DNA of 6,601 nucleotides from an uncultured bacterium. Its GTDB lineage: Bacteria; Gemmatimonadota; Gemmatimonadetes; Palauibacterales; KS3-K002. How positions within the stretch are numbered: the first letter of the stretch is position 1; each line of letters begins with the position of its first letter. The stretch covers positions 1-6,601 of the forward strand of contig CANPVY010000219.1 in NCBI GenBank assembly GCA_947581845.1, read 5' to 3'. This document shows positions 5,908 through 6,601 of this stretch, in pieces. Made by a program: the position numbers and the translations under genes. The notes under the pieces were generated by a model. It was not told where the DNA came from and did not search any database. It saw only the letters and a list, made by a program, of their open reading frames with translations.

Positions 5908-5935
5908 CAAGGGGATGTCTTCGGACATCCCCTTG
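5908..5935 (+). terminator. Terminator-like hairpin after citrate synthase
   Basis: CAAGGGGATGTC (5908-5919) pairs perfectly over 12 bp with GACATCCCCTTG (5924-5935) around a TTCG loop. In RNA this is the very stable C(UUCG)G tetraloop. The sequence after it (TACGCTTCTACGG) has no continuous T-run, so it is not a textbook intrinsic terminator. It may instead end transcription with help from Rho or protect the 3' end of the mRNA. Confidence 0.65.
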
Positions 5936-5950
5936 TACGCTTCTACGGAT

Positions 5951-5967
5951 CCTGCCGCTCCGGCAGG
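5951..5967 (+). repeat. 7-bp hairpin CCTGCCG-CTC-CGGCAGG
   Basis: A perfect 7-bp stem with a three-base loop lies 15 bp after the UUCG hairpin. The two may work in tandem at the end of the citrate synthase transcript. No T-run follows. Confidence 0.4.
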
Positions 5968-6025
5968 GCACGGCGGAGCTGCGGCGAGGCTCGTCTGGGG
6001 AGAAGGGGTGTGCTGCTCCAGCAGC

Positions 6026-6234
6026 TCGCTGAAAAACGATCGGAACTCTGCGCCAGGGAGGCGCCGGGGGACCGACGAGCGAAGTTGGTTCTAGCGACCC
6101 GGCTCCGATCCTCGACCCGGGTCTGCGGGTGAGCTGCCCGCTGTCCTCGCGGGAACCACTGACCCCGCCTGCCGGGTCGACCGGAGCGAGCGGTCCCCCG
6201 GCGCCCACCCGAATCTACGGAGCTTTTTCAGCGA
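6026..6234. repeat. 209-bp nested inverted-repeat element, MITE-like or bidirectional terminator
   Basis: The ends are perfect 11-bp inverted repeats: TCGCTGAAAAA (6026-6036) and TTTTTCAGCGA (6224-6234). Inside is a perfect 15-bp inverted repeat: GGCGCCGGGGGACCG (6060-6074) and CGGTCCCCCGGCGCC (6191-6205). A 9-bp pair follows, CGACCCGGC (6095-6103) with GCCGGGTCG (6171-6179). A short central hairpin, GCGGGT/GCCCGC, spans 6125-6141. All pairs share a centre at about 6130-6137, so the whole element can fold into one long interrupted stem in either strand's RNA. No obvious target-site duplication flanks it and it encodes no protein. Both orientations show A5 at the 5' foot and T5 at the 3' foot. 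The right end lies four bases from the stop of the HD-GYP gene. Confidence 0.7.
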
Positions 6235-6238
6235 CGTC

Positions 6239-6601
6239 CTAGTCGGGCTCGGGCAGCTCCGGCTGGGGTTCAGCCAGTTCCGGCTCGCTCTTGACCACCT
6301 GCTCAAGCGCGTCCACGACGCGCGCCTCGAACCAGACATCCCGACTCGCGCGGACGGTCTCCAGGGCCTCCATCGCTGAATAGGCACGGCGATGCGGGCG
6401 CCGCTCGGTGAGCGAGCCGTAGTGCTCGGCCAACCCGACGATCTGTGCCGCGAGCGAAACATCGCTTCCTCTCAGCCCCTGGGGATAGCCGGAGCCATCC
6501 AGCCGCTCGTGATGACAGCGGATGTAGCTTACGGCCAGGGCGATGTGTGACAGCGGTTCGAGGATCTTGGCGGCGATCTCGACGTGCTCCTTGACCTGCC
6601 G
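6239..6601 (-). CDS. C-terminal fragment of an HD-GYP domain protein
   Basis: The last 120 residues are read from the right edge to a TAG at 6241-6239. HD-GYP proteins are metal-dependent phosphodiesterases that break down cyclic di-GMP or related cyclic dinucleotides. In the fragment, VKEHVEIAAKILEP (3-16) contains the conserved His6. HHERLDGSGYPQGLRG (30-45) is the signature block with the His-His pair and GYP. AEHYGSLTERRPHRRAYS (58-75) corresponds to the usual ADxxDALTxxRPYR. Two positions differ from the norm: Glu59 replaces the metal-ligand Asp, and Gly62 replaces the second Asp. The chain ends in an acidic, proline-rich tail, SEPELAEPQPELPEPD. The catalytic HD motif and any receiver or sensor domain lie outside the window. 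The domain assignment is secure; activity and ligand are not. Confidence 0.92.
   Translation of the reverse strand, partial: RQVKEHVEIAAKILEPLSHIALAVSYIRCHHERLDGSGYPQGLRGSDVSLAAQIVGLAEHYGSLTERRPHRRAYSAMEALETVRASRDVWFEARVVDALEQVVKSEPELAEPQPELPEPD

Larger units (their letters stand above)
5846..6238. other. Gene-free gap between convergent citrate synthase and HD-GYP genes
   Basis: This 393-bp gap contains a 12-bp UUCG hairpin (5908-5935), a 7-bp hairpin (5951-5967), a short GCTGC/GCAGC hairpin (6012-6025) and a 209-bp nested inverted-repeat element (6026-6234). Open frames on both strands here show no domain, no ribosome site and no coding-like composition. I see no tRNA. Confidence 0.65.

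Noticed and set aside
5890..6208. Open frames on both strands after citrate synthase
   Set aside because: They run through the perfect hairpin and the inverted-repeat element, which explain the sequence better than coding does.
1..6601. CRISPR array, tRNA, rRNA, prophage or defence system
   Set aside because: No regular spacer-repeat array, cloverleaf-like sequence, integrase, transposase or nuclease gene is visible on either strand.

Overview
This is a GC-rich chromosomal window, mostly ordinary housekeeping and membrane genes, with one structured non-coding element. The likely source is a Gemmatimonadota-like or similar deep-branching Gram-negative bacterium. That is an inference from three things: strong G/C preference at third codon positions, a eukaryote-type citrate synthase, and paired small secreted glycine-zipper proteins that I associate with that phylum. 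No rRNA or conserved marker gene is present to confirm it.

Layout, left to right. (1) Bases 1-102 probably hold the first 34 codons of a minus-strand gene running off the left edge. Bases 103-393 carry no convincing gene; they hold short repeats and hairpins upstream of the next pair. (2) Two plus-strand paralogues (394-939 and 955-1488) form a tandem duplication. Each encodes a signal peptide, a predicted beta-rich domain, and two glycine-zipper membrane segments. (3) Convergent to them is a minus-strand two-gene unit: a PlsC-type acyltransferase with an unusual C-terminal membrane domain (4200-2824), then a UMF1-family MFS transporter (2827-1517). The two overlap by four bases (GTGA). (4) A 343-bp divergent intergenic region (4201-4543) holds an AT-rich palindrome, a hairpin, a short direct repeat, and a strong ribosome binding site. 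(5) The plus-strand citrate synthase gene (4544-5845) is complete with all catalytic residues. (6) A 393-bp gap follows. It holds a perfect 12-bp UUCG-loop hairpin, a smaller hairpin, and a 209-bp nested inverted-repeat element (6026-6234) between convergent genes. (7) The last 120 codons of an HD-GYP domain protein are read on the minus strand from the right edge to 6239.

Functionally, citrate synthase is the entry step of the TCA cycle. The acyltransferase and transporter are probably co-translated and may cooperate at the membrane, possibly in phospholipid handling. The HD-GYP fragment indicates cyclic-di-GMP (or related) signalling, though one usual metal-ligand Asp is replaced by Glu. 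The best candidate for something undescribed is the 209-bp inverted element. It could be a MITE-like mobile sequence, a degenerate insertion-sequence remnant, or a large bidirectional terminator.
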